From Owenia fusiformis (Eukaryota; Annelida; Polychaeta; Sabellida; Oweniidae), in assembly GCA_903813345.2 (NCBI GenBank), contig CAIIXF020000005.1, positions 42,139,394 to 42,199,393 on the forward strand: a stretch of DNA of 60,000 nt, read 5' to 3'. The notes under the pieces are model-generated. The model had not been told where the DNA came from. It did not search any database and saw only the letters and a program-made list of their open reading frames with translations. Both the position numbers and the translations under genes were made by a program. How positions within the stretch are numbered: position 1 is the stretch's first letter; the number at the start of each line of letters is the position of its first letter. Positions 22,755 to 34,779 of the stretch are shown here, piece by piece.

Positions 22755-23061
22755 TATAATTCTGGAAGAATAAAATCTCTAATGATACACAAAAACGAAA
22801 GTGCAATTACAAATTAAGAACTTATAACACATTCAAAAGTTACTTTGCCTATGAAAAATATTTAGATGTTATAAAACGTTTTGACCTGCGTAGAGAGTTT
22901 ACTAAACTTAGAATAAGTGCACATAATCTCCAAATTGAACTTTGTCGCTACACAAGACCAAAACCGACACCTCTGGAAGAGAGAAAATGCGAAACATGCA
23001 ATATTATAGAAAATGAAGAACACTATCTCCTTCACTGTACTCGACCCCAAGGGGTGTGAAT
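22755..23061 (+). pseudogene. LINE ORF2 C-terminal relic
   Basis: One frame encodes a ~100-residue stretch containing FTKLRISAHNLQIELCRYTR and then ERKCETC ... NEEHYLLHC. A basic (K/R)xRISAHxLxIE segment followed by C-x2-C ... H-x4-C is the usual C-terminal tail of CR1/L2/RTE-type non-LTR ORF2 proteins after the reverse transcriptase; the full LINE at 45-50 kb has an equivalent C-x2-C-x8-H-x4-C. An in-frame stop lies just upstream and a stop follows soon after, so only a fragment remains. It is not part of the host gene. Confidence 0.6.
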
Positions 23062-23456
23062 GTACTTAAAGAATAAATATATAAAAAAAATATTTATTTC
23101 GCCATTTTATATTAAGAATAGTGTCTGGGGACATAAATTAGAATTCAAAAAGTATATGAGAAACCACTTGAGAACCTGAGGGAGAAAGGTTAATGGGATT
23201 CTACTGTTGCTGCCATCTTTATATCAGCCCAAAACCTTTGGGCGATTTACTGTTATAGTTCCCAACTTTTTATCCCAACGAACGAAGTTCAATAGGGATA
23301 TAGTGAGGCCCTCCATCCGTCAGTACGTCAGTCAGTCCGTCCGTCTGTCTGGAAGATAACTCAAATACTAGTTGACAGATTTTCTTCATATTTGGTGAAG
23401 AGATGTATATTGGTGAATAGTTTAACGCAAAGTAGATCACAATTATGGCATTGTTT

Positions 23457-24180
23457 TTATGTCCCCACCACATAGTGTGGGGCCATATTGTCGGCCTAGG
23501 CGCGTCCGTTCGTCTGTCTGTCCGTCTGTCTGTCCGTCTGTCTGTCCGTCTGTCTGTCCGTCTGTCTATCCGTCTGTCCGTACGTCCGGGAGTTTTCTCC
23601 AAAACCGCTACAGATATCACCTTCAAATTTTCAGGGATAACTTATGAGTGCATACAGATGTGGATGAAAAAGAATTAACTCGATACCAACTTCCTGTCGG
23701 CCATTTTGAAGTCAAATGCTAAAATCCTTGTCTGCAAACTTTAAGAAAAACGGCTTCACAGTTGCTTTTAAAACTTTAACATCTTGTTCAGCTCACTTCA
23801 TTCTAGATCTGATTAGGTTTTGGACCTGTAAGCTCAGTCATGTCAGCCATTTTGAATGTTTTAAGAAAAGTTAGCGCACGATAATACTTTGTATCATATT
23901 GAATGGTGTTATTCAGTTTTCATACTTAAACTATTTAGTAGGTTTATAAATAATTTCAGGTGTACTTTGTTGTAAAAGCCTATGTTATTGTTAACAGTAG
24001 TTATATGTGATAATTTTGTTGAAAGAAATTAGCAAAAACTCATAATCACTTTTTTATTGTCGGCCATTTTGGATTTTTCGGTCCTAAAATCTCGTGTGTA
24101 AAGTCTTGTCTACACGTTTTCAGGTGAACCATTTGGTGGATCAATTTCAAATTTTCAGGGATGATTCTTAGTATGAAAAG
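23457..24180 (-). mobile_element. HINE family D, hairpin end plus core monomers
   Basis: Hairpin TTATGTCCCCAC-CACATA-GTGTGGGG is followed by CCATATTGTCGGCC and a GTCTGTCTGTCC array (about 23507-23588). The body then has repeated GTCGGCCATTTTG modules and a monomer with GGTCCTAAAATC and AAATTTTCAGGGATGATTCT that is clearly related to the family C core. The 31-bp array starts inside this monomer at AAAAGTAAGGC. The far end is not identified. Confidence 0.6.
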
Positions 24181-25140
24181 TAAGGCTTTGGTACCTACTT
24201 CACCAGAAAAGTAAGGCATTGGTACCATGGTGCCTACCACCCATGGAAAGTAAGACATTGGTGCCTATCACACCAGAAAAGTAAGGCATTGGTGCCTTCC
24301 ACACGAGAAAAGTAAGGCAATGGTGCCTACCACACCAGAAAAGTAAGGCATTGGTGCCTACCACACCAGAAAAGTAAGGCATTGGTGCCTACCACCCATG
24401 GAAAGTAAGGCATTGGTGCCTACCACCCAAGAAAAGTAAGGCATTGGTGCCTACCACCCAAGAAAAGTAAGGCATTGGTGCCTACCACACCAGAAAAGTA
24501 AGGCATTGGTGCCTACCACACCAGAAAAGTAAGGCATTGGTGCCTACCACCCAAGAAAAGTAAGGCATAGATGCCTACCACCCAAGAAAAGTAAGGCATT
24601 GGTGCCTACCACACCAGAAAAGTAAGGCATTGGTGCCTACCACACCAGAAAAGTAAGGCATTGGTGCCTACCACCCAAGAAAAGTAAGGCATTGGTGCCT
24701 TCCACCCAAGAAAAGTAAGGCATTGGTGCCTACCACCCAAGAGAAGTAAGGCATTGGTGCCTACCACACCAGAAAAGTAAGGCATTGGTGCCTACCACAC
24801 CAGAAAAGTAAGGCATTGGTGCCTACCACCCAAGAAAAGTAAGGCATTGGTGCCTTCCACCCAAGGAAAGTAAGGCATTGGTGCCTACCACACCAGAAAA
24901 GTAAGGCATTGGTGCCTACCACCCAAGAAAAGTAAGGCATTGGTGCCTTCCACCCAAGGAAAGTAAGGCATTGGTGCCTTCCACCCAAGAAAAGTAAGGC
25001 ATTGGTACCTACCACACCAGAAAAGTAAGGCATTGGTACCATGGTGCCTACCACCCATGGAAAGTAAGACATTGGTGCCTATCACACCAGAAAAGTAAGG
25101 CATTGGTGCCTATCACACCAGAAAAGTAAGGCTTTGGTAC
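24180..25140 (-). repeat. 31-bp minisatellite array, orientation 1 (~31 copies)
   Basis: Head-to-tail units of AAAAGTAAGGCATTGGTGCC plus TACCACACCAG or a variant (TACCACCCAAG, TTCCACCCAAG, TACCACCCATGG). It begins at the family D/C monomer and ends near 25140. It is the reverse complement of the array at 25735-27745. Because 31 is not a multiple of three, the repeat cycles through all frames, so the ~100-residue open frames here are not genes. Confidence 0.95.
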
Positions 25141-25734
25141 CTGTCATGTAATTGTCTGATTGTATTTTTGGCTGGCAAGCCATAATTATTTTGTATTACG
25201 TACAAAAGAAAGAAACTTTTAGCTTAAACCATTTTGACTGAGCAGTTAATTTTTCTCACCTATCTTTCAAATTGTTCATGTTCTAAAAACCTGTTAATGT
25301 TCTCAGTAGTATATGAACGTGGCCTAGGAGATGAGAAAAAATATCATGCCTCATCAGTTTCAGAAAGATGTTTTAACAGGAAATGAGAAAATCCTTATAT
25401 AATGTTTCTCTTATCTTGCTTATAATAAAGGTATTTATCAAACCAGAACAAACAATGAAGGCTTTTGCCCCCAATAACAAAAAGGGAAGGAGTATTGGTA
25501 TTATTATCCTATCGGAGAGGACATTTCACAGTTATCAGTGTGGGTATGAAAATATAATTATTCTAACCCTGGAGAAATGATGACTAATAGTCTCCTGTCT
25601 TTACACATATCAATTCAGAAAAATCACATCTAAATTATGAGAAACATAAGAAACATTATAATTGTTAGACATCCCTAATTACAGGTTGAGCCAAATAAAA
25701 GGTAACCAAAACAAATCTCAAAAACTCTGTCTTC
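25141..25734. other. ~600-bp spacer between inverted minisatellite arrays
   Basis: Unique-looking AT-rich sequence. This would be the loop if the two arrays paired. No coding motif recognised. Confidence 0.5.
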
Positions 25735-27745
25735 CAACATCTTGGGTGGTAGGTACCAATGCCTTACTTTTCTTGGGTGGTAGGCACCAATGCCTTACTT
25801 TTCTTGGGTGGTAGGTACCAAAGCCTTACTTTTCTTGGGTGGTAGGCATCTATGCCTTACTTTTCTGGTGTGGTAGGCACCAATGCCTTACTTTTCTGGT
25901 GTGGTAGGTACCAATGCCTTACTTTCCTTGGGTGGTAGGGATGAATGCCTTACTTTTCTGGTGTGGTAGGCACCAATGCCTTACTTTTCTTGTGTGGTAG
26001 GCACCAATGCCTTACTTATCTGGTGTGGTAGGTACCAATGCCTTACTTTCCTTGGGTGGTAGGTACCAATGCCTTACTTTTCTGGTGTGGTAGGCACCAA
26101 TGCCTTACTTTTCTTGGGTGGTAGGTACCAATGCCTTACTTTTCTTGTGTGGTAGGCACCAATGCCTTACTTATCTGGTGTGGTAGGTACCAATGCCTTA
26201 CTTTCCTTGGGTGGTAGGTACCAATGCCTTACTTTTCTGGTGTGGTAGGCACCAATGCCTTACTTTTCTCGTGTGGAAGGCACCAATGCCTTACTTTTCT
26301 GGTGTGGTAGGTACTAATGTCTTACTTTCCTTGGGTGGTAGGTACCAATGCCTTACTTTTCTTGTGTGGTAGGCACCAATGCCTTACTTTTCTCGTGTGG
26401 TAGGCACCAATGCCTTACTTTTCTGGTGTGGTAGGCACCAATGCCTTACTTTTCTGGTGTGGTAGGCACCAATGCCTTACTTTTCTGGTGTGATAGGCAC
26501 CACTGTCTTACTTTCCATGGGTGGTAGGCACCATGGTACCAATGCCTTACTTTTCTGGTGTGATAGGCACCAATGCCTTACTTTTCTCGTGTGGAAGGCA
26601 CCAATGCCTTACTTTTCTGGTGTGATAGGCACCAATGTCTTACTTTCCATGGGTGGTAGGCACCATGGTACCAATGCCTTACTTTCCTTGGGTGGTAGGC
26701 ACCAATGCCTTACTTTCCATGGGTGGTAGGCACCAATGCCTTACTTTTCTGGTGTGGTAGGCACCAATGCCTTACTTTTCTTGGGTGGTAGTCACCAATG
26801 CCTTACTTTTCTTGGGTGGTAGTCACCAATGCTTTACTTTTCTTGGGTGGTAGGCACCAATGCCTTACTTTTCTTGGGTGGTAGGCACCAATGCCTTACT
26901 TTTCTCGTGTGGAAGGCACCAATGCCTTACTTTTCTGGTGTGATAGGCACCAATGTCTTACTTTCCATGGGTGGTAGGCACCATGGTACCAATGCCTTAC
27001 TTTTCTGGTGTGGTAGGTACTAATGTCTTACTTTCCTTGGGTGGTAGGTACCAATGCCTTACTTTTCTTGTGTGGTAGGCACCAATGCCTTACTTTTCTC
27101 GTGTGGTAGGCACCAATGCCTTACTTTCCTTGGGTGGTAGGCACCAAGCCTTACTTTTCTGGTGTGGTAGGCACCAATGCCTTACTTTTCTTGTGTGGTA
27201 GGCACCAATGCCTTACTTTTCTCGTGTGGTAGGCACCAATGCCTTACTTTCCTTGGGTGGTAGGCACCAATGCCTTACTTTTCTTGTGTGGTAGGCACCA
27301 ATGCCTTACTTTTCTCGTGTGGTAGGCACCAATGCCCTACTTTCCTTGGGTGGTAGGCACCAATGCCTTACTTTTCTGGTGTGGTAGGTACCAATGCCTT
27401 ACTTATTTGGTGTGGTAGGTACCAATGCCTTACTTTCTCGTGTGGTAGGCACCAATGCCTTACTTATCTGGTGTGGTAGGTACCAAAGCATTACTTTTCT
27501 GGTGCTGTAGGCACCAATGCCTTACTTTTCTTGTGTGGTAGGCACCAATGCCTTAATTTTCTCGGGTGGTAGGCACCAATGCCTTACTTTCCTTGGGTGG
27601 TAGGTACCAATGCCTTACTTTTCTGGTGTGGTATGTACCAATGCCTTACTTATCTGGTGTGGTAGGTACCAATGCCTTACTTTCTCGTGTGGTAGGCACC
27701 AATGCCTTACTTTTCTGGTGTGGTAGGTACCAATGTCTTACTTTG
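25735..27745 (+). repeat. 31-bp minisatellite array, orientation 2 (~65 copies)
   Basis: Units of GGTAGGCACCAATGCCTTAC followed by TTTTCTGGTGT, with variants TTTTCTTGGGT, TTTTCTCGTGT and TTTCCATGGGT. Some units carry an 8-9 base extension (CACCATGGTACC). Variants are interspersed in local patterns, suggesting repeated block duplications. The array is inverted relative to 24180-25140. Confidence 0.95.
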
Positions 27746-27929
27746 TGTAAAATGCTTAAATCGATTGATATTCTGATATATCCTAATACTGTATATGTAT
27801 TTTAATATCTACCGATTATTTTTCAAGGAAAGAGTAGATAGTAAATATTACATTGTGACAAATACAGATTCATATATGTTATAGTGTTCATTGGGATTTG
27901 CGACTCCGTAGAGTTGCTGTTTTCTAGTT

Positions 27930-28305
27930 TTTCTTGGTTGGTAGGCACCAAAATCTTATTTTTCTGGTGTGGTAGGTACCATGCCTTACTTTTCTTGGGT
28001 AGTCGGCACCAATGCCTTACTTTTTTGGTGTGGTAGGTACCAAAGCCTTACTTTTCTAGTGTGGTAGGCACCAATGATTTACTTTTCTGGTGTGGTAGGT
28101 GCCAATGCCTTACTTGGTAGGTACCAAAGCCTTACTTTTCTGGTGTGGTAGGTACCAATGTCTTACTTATCTGGTGTAATCGGCATCAATGCCTTACTTT
28201 TTTTGAGTGGTATATTCATCAGCTTGAAAGAAGTTTAATTTGAAATTTTTAGGTGAGAAGAACATTTTTACCACATAGAGAGGCTTTGGAGCTCTGCTAA
28301 ACAGG
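27930..28305. repeat. Degenerate tail of the 31-bp minisatellite
   Basis: About nine diverged 31-bp units (GGTAGGTACCAAAGCCTTAC and similar) between about 27935 and 28215, separated from the main array by the family A tail. The remainder up to 28305 is unrecognised. Confidence 0.8.
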
Positions 28306-29049
28306 TTTTTAGTTCACATGGTGAGCTATTGCAATTACTCACTTGTCCGTCTGTCTGTCCAACTGCCTGTCCATCCGTCTGTCTGTCAGCCATTTTAGTT
28401 AACATTGATTTATGTCCATCTATCTCGGGAAATCCACTTTTGGACCATTTGCCTTAAAACCTCTGTCAATAGGATTCCTGTTTCAAGTTATTTTTGTTCA
28501 ACATCAATATAGAAAAGTCCCCTATGACTCCTGGTCCAAAAGGTCGCCTATTTTCAAAATTGTCGCCATTTTTGTCTCGCAGAATTCACCTGTGGCCTAT
28601 TTCCTAGCTTTACAGAATAGTTGTATGAAATAATTTTGTTACAAAAAATTGGCAAAAAATGATATCTGTTTTTTTATTTTCAGCCATTTTAGTTAACATT
28701 GATTTGTCCATCTGTCTCACGAAATCCACTTTTAGACCATTTGCCTTAAAGCCTCTGTCGATAGGATTCCTGTTTTAAGTTATTTTTGTTCAAAATCAAT
28801 ACAGAAAACTCCCCTATGAATCCTGGTTCAAAAGCTTGCCTTTTTCAAAATGGTCGCCATTTTTGTCAAATAATTTCAGGTGTCCTGCATTGTAAAAAGC
28901 CATGTCACTGTAAAGAGTTACAAGTTTAATTTTGTAACAAAAATCTGCAAGAATTACATCCATTTTTTATTTTATTTTTTTATTTTCTGCCATTTTAGCC
29001 ATCATTCACTTTTGAGCACCACCATGTAAGCCAATTACCCATGGTACTA
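28306..29049 (-). mobile_element. HINE family E copy 1
   Basis: Left hairpin AGTTCACATGGTGAGCT preceded by a T run, then a CCGTCTGTCTGTCC tract (28345-28388). The core has monomers containing CAGCCATTTTAGTTAACATT and CTCTGTC(A/G)ATAGGATTCCTG. The right end is GCACCACCATGTAAGCC ... GGTACTATT. It abuts copy 2 directly. From memory, similar TTTTAGCTCAC...GTGAGC ends are very common in bivalve genomes. Confidence 0.65.
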
Positions 29050-30027
29050 TTTTTAGCTCACATGGTGAGCTTTTGCAATCACTCACTCGTCCGTCTGTCC
29101 ATCCGTCCGTCCGTCCGTGCGTCCGTCCGTCAACAATAGTGGCACGTTTTAAAACCTCTGTCGATAGGATTCCTGTTTTAAGTTATTTCTGTTCAACATC
29201 CATACAGAAAACTCCCCTATGACTCCTGGTTCAAAAGCTCGCCTATTTTCAAAATGGCCGCCATTTTTGTCTCGCGAAATTCACTTTTGACCCATTTCCT
29301 AGCTTGAAATTCCCGTTTAAGTTAATTTTGTTCAACATCAATACAAAAAATCTCCTATGACTCTTGGTTCAAAGCTCGCCTATTTTCAAGATGGCCGCCA
29401 TTCTTGTCTCGCGAAATTCACTTTTGGCCCATTTCCTAGCTATACAAATAATTTCAGCTGTCCTGCATTGTAGAAAGCCATATCACTGTAAGGAGTAGTT
29501 GTATGAAATAATTTTGTTACAAAAAATCGGCAAAATATTATATCCCTTTTTTTTATTTTCAGCCATTTTAGTTAACATTGATTTGTCCATCTGTCTCGCG
29601 AAATCCTCTTTTGGACCATTTGCTTAAAACCTCTGTCGATAGGATTCCAGTTTCAAGTTATTTTTGTTCAACATCAATACAAAAAACTCCCATATGACTC
29701 CTGGTTCAAAAGCTTGCCTATTTTCAAAATGGTCACCATTTTTGTCTCGCGAAATTCAATTTTGGCCCATTTCTTAGATTTACAAATAATATCAGGTGTC
29801 CTGCATTGCAAAAAGCCATGTCACTGTAAAGAGTAGTTGTATGAAATACATTTGTTACAAATAATCACAGATGTTGGCCAGATTGTTTTGTAGTAGGATC
29901 ATAGGCACAAAGAATAATTCAGAAGATGCGTCACTAAATTGGAAAATTTCAAAAAAAAATTGACCACCTTTCAAAATGTTCCTTATACAAAATGGTACCT
30001 GCTTCCCTGTGACAGATTTTGCACTTA

Positions 30028-31254
30028 TTATCCCATCGAACGAAGTTCGGAGGGATATAGGGAACGCCGCCGTCCGTCTGTACGTACGTCCGTACGTACG
30101 TCTGTATGTACGTCCGTCCATCCGTCCGTCCGTCCGTCCGGGCAATAACTCAAATACCGTTAGCCCGATTTTGTTCATATTTTGTACACATATACCCTAT
30201 GGGGTAGAAAGCCGATTGCTTGAAAGCCGATTTTCAAAATAGCCGCTCATTTAAAAATGGCGGCCATTTTAGTGCCGATTTTACAGTAATTTAAGTGCAA
30301 TATGTAAAACTGTAATAGCAATATGTTTTAAATGTAAAAAAATTATATAGGACTTTGATAAAGCTAAAAATGTAGATATTAAAGAAGCACATGGCAGCCA
30401 TCTTGAAAAATGGCGGCCTTTACTCGTTATTTTACGATTTTTGCTGTAACTCAAGAAGTAGTGGAATCGATTTTGTTCATATTTGGTATGTGAATACTAT
30501 AAGCATGACTCACTGTCTAATGACATTTTTGGTAGGAGGCGGCCATTTTGAAAAATGGCCACCATTTTAACATATTTTACTATAACTCAAAAAGTAGTAG
30601 AGCGATTTTGTTCATATTTGGTATGTGAATACTATAAGCATGGCACACTGTCTAATGACACTTTTGGTAGAAGGCAGCCATTTTGAAAAATGGTCGGCAT
30701 TTTAACTTATTCTTCTACATAACTCGAAAAGTAGTGGAGCGATTTTGCTCATATTTGGTATGTGAATACTATAAGCATGGTACCCTGTCTAATGACACTT
30801 TTGGTAGAAGGTGGCCATTTTGAAAAATGGCCGCTATTTAAACGTAATTTACTCGGCCTTTACTCGCTATTTAACGATTTTTGCTATAACTTGAAAAGTA
30901 GTGGAGTGATTTTGTTCATATTTGGTATGTGAATACTATAAGCATGGCACACTGTTTAATGACACTTTTGATAGAAGGCGGCCATTTTGAAAAATGGCCA
31001 CCATTTTGAAGTATTTTACCATTACTCGAAAAGTAGTGGAGCGATTTTGTTCATATTTGGTATGTGAATACTATAAAAAAAGTATATTACTTCTTCTGAT
31101 GACAACTTGGCTATAGTGAGCAACCATTTTGAAAATGGTGGCCTTTCTTATGTGTGTTATTTTATGATATTTGCTATATGTTTTGTATGTAAAAATGCCA
31201 GTCATTTCTGTTCGATGGGATTCGCTACGCTTTGGCGTTGCCGTTGTTCTGGTT
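30028..31254 (-). mobile_element. HINE family A copy 3 (best complete example)
   Basis: Hairpin TTATCCC-ATCGAACGAAGTTCGG-AGGGATA (30028-30057), then a GTCCGTCTGTACGTACGTCC tract (about 30070-30140). The body has several ~130-bp monomers with AAAGTAGTGGAGCGATTTTG, TTCATATTTGGTATGTGAAT and GGCCATTTTGAAAAATGGCC. The right end is GTTCGATGGGATTCGCTACG and GCCGTTGTTCTGGTT. It supplies the uninterrupted sequence used to define the B1 insertion site in A1. Confidence 0.75.
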
Positions 31255-31680
31255 TTATAGCTGAGATCTTCATCTTTCTATTTCTACTTGTTTGGTTCGA
31301 GTAAATAACCTATGGATGCAGTTATTTGACTTTTAATACGGCGAATATTTTTCACTAGATCCGGACTCTTGTGTGTCCAAATATCATTGTACTGATGATG
31401 TCACATTTCTGGAACCACGGGAGCACCATTCAGATTTGGACAGACAAGAGTCCGGCGATAAAATATCACTGTTTTGGCCTATTATCTATGCAGTATTGCT
31501 TGAATAACGGTCATTGGTGATAAAAAAGTTAAAGAATAACAAGACGCTTTGAATGAGGTATGATTTGTCACATATTTTTCAGAAATGGCTCCACAATCGT
31601 CATTTTAAAATTTGAAATTTTCTGAGGTGTCTCATCTTGAGGAATATTAATTGAGCTACTGATTCTACTACAAAATAATC
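31255..31680. other. Non-coding spacer inside E2
   Basis: Contains a pair of inverted short blocks, ATCCGGACTCTTGTGTGTCC (31359-31378) against GGACAGACAAGAGTCCGG (about 31438-31455), a small foldback of about 100 bp. Otherwise unrecognised. Confidence 0.4.
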
Positions 31681-31930
31681 TTGCCGGGATCTATGCAAAT
31701 AATTGGCAAAAAATTATATCCGTTTCTTTTTCAGCCATTTTACCAGCCATTTCGATTTGTCCATCTGTCTCTCAGTCAGTCCAAAATAGTGGCAAGTGGC
31801 TTGAAATAATTTTGTTACAAAAAATCATCAAAAAACTATATCCGTTTTTTTTATTTTCTGTTATTTTAGCCATCATTCACTTCACTTTTGAGCAACACCA
31901 TGTGAGCCCAGTACCCACGGTACTAATTTT

Positions 31931-32204
31931 TATTATTTATTTATAAGAGTCTCAGTCTGTCTAGATGTGGTTGATATGGTTTCATAAAATGGCCTTTAAG
32001 CACCCAGCTGCTCCTAAATGAAAGTGATAGATTGTGTAATATCAGGTTATTATTAGGATTCTAATACTCATCACAGCCTTCTGTTTCACTTAAAACATGT
32101 CTCAAGGCTGCTGAGAAATGATATGTCATAGTTTATCGTAATTGGTTATAATAGACTATTTTCCATGCTTAAAATGTTACTGCTTGCAAGTCAATTTGAA
32201 TTAA
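31931..32204. other. Short AT-rich spacer
   Basis: Nothing recognised between the family E end and the partial foldback. Confidence 0.4.
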
Positions 32205-32444
32205 TTTTTTACCAGATTGGGGGAGCAGTTTTATATTTCACAGTTGAAACTGCCCCCCAAGCTGGAGAAAAACAATTCAACATTAATTTTTATAAAACAA
32301 TTAAAAGACCCAATATATCTAGATCTCACTAATACATTCAGAGTTATGCTGAAAACATATATTAATATTAGCATGTCACTATCGTGTCATTAGAAAGATA
32401 AAAAAGAAATGGTACATTTTAGAGTATGATACTCTGGCGCCCAA
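32205..32444. mobile_element. Partial copy of the 1012-1725 foldback family
   Basis: A central hairpin (GGGGGAGCAGTTT with GAAACTGCCCCCC) is followed by AATACATTCAGAGTTATGCT and AGAAATGGTACATTTTAGAG, then ATGATACTCTGGCGCC. These match the right half of the element at 1012-1725 (AGAAATGGTACATTTTGGAG and ATACTTCGGCGCC). The left arm is largely missing. Confidence 0.65.
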
Positions 32445-32531
32445 TTTTTTTTTTGGTAGTTGGTGTTTGGTGGTCAGCGTTTGGTATCTAGAACAAATGG
32501 CAGGTGGTGACATTTTGCAAATGAATGCCTT
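32445..32531 (-). mobile_element. HINE family B relic (tail end)
   Basis: Starts with degenerate GGTAGTTGGTGTTTGGTGG (like the GGCGGTTGGCG tract of B1) and ends AGGTGGTGACATTTTG ... GAATGCCTT, the same right end as B1. The satellite core is absent. Confidence 0.5.
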
Positions 32532-33652
32532 GTTATTATTGTTGTCAAATGCCAAGGTAACTCATGTCGCCAACAGACATATCAAAGCTTTTTTGCAATG
32601 ATATAAATCAATAAATCTGATTGAAATGTTTTCAGGCTAAGCCGTGTAATCCAAGTTCATTAGGATTTGATTGATTCTAAAACCCATCTTAAGCTAAGTG
32701 AAAGTATTAATGAATTTTCCAGGAAAGATACCTTGATCTGCAAGCAAGGTTTTAGCTGTACTATTCTTGTACTTATTTGGCATATTGACATATTAATATT
32801 TTCTAGAATAAGATTATTGTTTCATTTTTTCTCTGTTACAACATTATTGTTTCTTATCAAGTTTCTCCGATCCCGACAAATATTTTGCAATGTCTTAGTG
32901 TCACAAAACTCTGGATTATATCTGTTTAATCATGAAAAACATGGGAGTTTTGTATCAACAAGAACTTAATTAATGATAAAACAACATCCTGTGATATTTA
33001 TGCCAGCACTTTTCCATCATTGTGATATGATTGTGCTTCTCAGCGCCTAATATTACCATAAAGAGTTGTAAACATCTTTCTTCAATTGATTGCCATTATG
33101 CTCATTTTGCAACATTCTATTTAAAAATAAAGTTCAGAATTTAATTCTCAGTTTCTAATAACTAAGTTATGTTTTTTGAGATGTTAAAGCAGCCTAAAAA
33201 TAATTCTCAGTAAACCATCCTTTTTAGAGGGAATAATGAATAGCCTTTGCAATAATTGATTAAATCAGTTCTTCCGAAATCAAAAATGAAGATAGGTATG
33301 TTTTGTTGAGACATTAAAAGGTAGAAATATTGCTAATATATTGATTTATAAATCTGTGTTTTCCCTAAAAGTTATTTACAGGAATTGTTTTTTTAAGGAT
33401 ATAAGAGTTGAGGTTGCATGAGAATGTAGAAAATTCTCTAAGGACACAGTATTATCTTACATTCACAAAGGCATGTAATGAATATAGCTAATTCAGATTG
33501 GAGAAAGATAGCAACATAATTTGGCCATGCCAATTAAGCATTGCAAATTCTAATATACACTCACCTCAACATTCCTGTGTATTGGCTCAAAAAGTATTCT
33601 TATGCCAAGTAAAGTAGATCAGTTTTCATGCCTGGCATGAAGGTAGATCAAT
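32532..33652. other. Intronic sequence, nothing recognised
   Basis: AT-rich. One 100-residue open frame (32667-32969, +) is hydrophobic and low complexity, with no recognisable family and no supporting splice or start context. I do not call it a gene. Confidence 0.4.
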
Positions 33653-34538
33653 TATTATATAGAGAAGCCATCCATTTGTCCAATCGTCCATCCATGTTTC
33701 TGTCTATTCATCAATCCTTCCATTTGTGTGTCTGGGTAAGTACTCAAATATTGGTTGACGGATATGATCCAAATGTTGTAGCCTAATGCTTCATGAGTGT
33801 AGGGCCTCTGATTTAGAATGAATTTTCAATATGGCAATTGAATTTCAAAATGGTCACTTTACTATTTTTTAAAAACATAATCTTTCTTAACTCAAATACC
33901 AGTGGATGAATTTGGTTCAAATTTTTATGCTGATACACAGGGAGAAAGAAGCTCTGTTCAAGAAGAAATTTCCAAGATTGCGATTGCTGATTGCCAGCCA
34001 TCCAGCCTGCCAGGCTATATATGAATATAGGCTTATGGGTGTAGAATCTCTGCTCAAGAAGGAATTTTCAATATGGCCACTCAATTAAAAATGGTCAACA
34101 TTTTTTGTATAAAATATAATCCTTGATAACTCAAATACTATAGTTGACTGGTTTGGCTCATATTTTATGTGTTGATGCCTAGGGACAAAAGAGTGTTGCT
34201 GAATAAGATATTTTCAAGATGGACACTGGATTTCAAAATAAGAGTGGATGGATTTGGTTCAAATTTTAAATGCTGATGACTAGGGACAAAGGATTTTACT
34301 TAAGAAGACATTTTCAACATGCATACTATATTTAAAAAAGGACTGCTATTTGACATTAAGAATGTAGTCTTTGTGAGCTCAAACAGTTGATAGCATCAAA
34401 CCAGTTGATGGATTTGGTTCAATTTTTATATGCCGATGCCTAGGGAAAAAGGAGCTCTGTGCAAGATGAAGTGTTTTAGATGGCTGCTATTGTTGTTTAG
34501 TGGGATTTGCTAATCCGTGGAGTTGCTGTATTCTAGTT
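33653..34538 (-). mobile_element. Degenerate HINE family A copy 4
   Basis: A CCATCCATTTGTCCAATCGT tract is followed by monomers with ACTCAAATA, GATTTGGTTCAAATTTT and AAAATGGTCA modules. It ends GTGGGATTTGCTAATCC ... GCTGTATTCTAGTT. The terminal hairpin is degraded. Older than A1 and A3 by divergence. Confidence 0.5.
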
Positions 34539-34779
34539 ACATCAGAATAAAGTAGTTAGTTCAATCTGAGATAAAGAAAATGAGAGTAGACTTTATTAAG
34601 TGATAGACAATAGCTTTGAAATAGAGTAATCCTTAATTAAGAGGAATAGCTGACTGAAGCACTTATACTAGAACATATTTGTCATCCTAATGGACCTTTT
34701 CGTGGATTCATTTGCAAGATTAGACCATGCTTTGTTTTTAAAAAAGGTATAAATGGATGAAAGCAACAATTCTATGATT

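Larger units (their letters stand above)
23270..27929 (-). mobile_element. HINE family A copy 2, expanded by minisatellites
   Basis: Left end TTATCCC-AACGAACGAAGTTC-ATAGGGATA (from 23270) and a CGTCAGTC/CCGTCCGT tract match family A. A family A tail (TTGGGATTTGCGACTCCGTA ... GCTGTTTTCTAGTT) ends at 27929. The interior is occupied by a family D head (23457) and the two 31-bp arrays. Pairing this head with this tail is an inference from order and orientation. Confidence 0.5.
29050..31930 (-). mobile_element. HINE family E copy 2, interrupted by A3
   Basis: Left hairpin AGCTCAC-ATG-GTGAGCT, then a CCGTCCGTCC tract (29089-29132) and core monomers (CTCCTGGTTCAAAAGC, CAAAATGGCCGCCATTTTTG, CTCGCGAAATTCA). 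The right end is CAACACCATGTGAGCCCAGT ... GGTACTAATTTTT near 31930. A family A element (30028-31254) and non-E sequence (29855-30027, 31255-31680) lie inside. Confidence 0.6.

Noticed and set aside
23270-23647. Frames rich in DRRTDRRT or SVRLSVRL
   Set aside because: They are translations of the GTCC/GTCT microsatellite of the HINE, not a low-complexity protein.
24761-27805. Multiple 70-100 residue frames with repeated ALLFWCGRHQCLTF
   Set aside because: The 31-bp minisatellite cycles through three frames, so each frame is open only over part of it; no start, splice or family evidence.
24180-28215. Regular repeats considered as a CRISPR array
   Set aside because: Units are contiguous 31-bp tandem copies without unique spacers, in a eukaryotic-type context with no cas-like genes.
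32667-32969. 100-residue hydrophobic frame
   Set aside because: AT-driven composition rich in Phe, Leu and Ile, no motif, and no supporting splice or promoter context.
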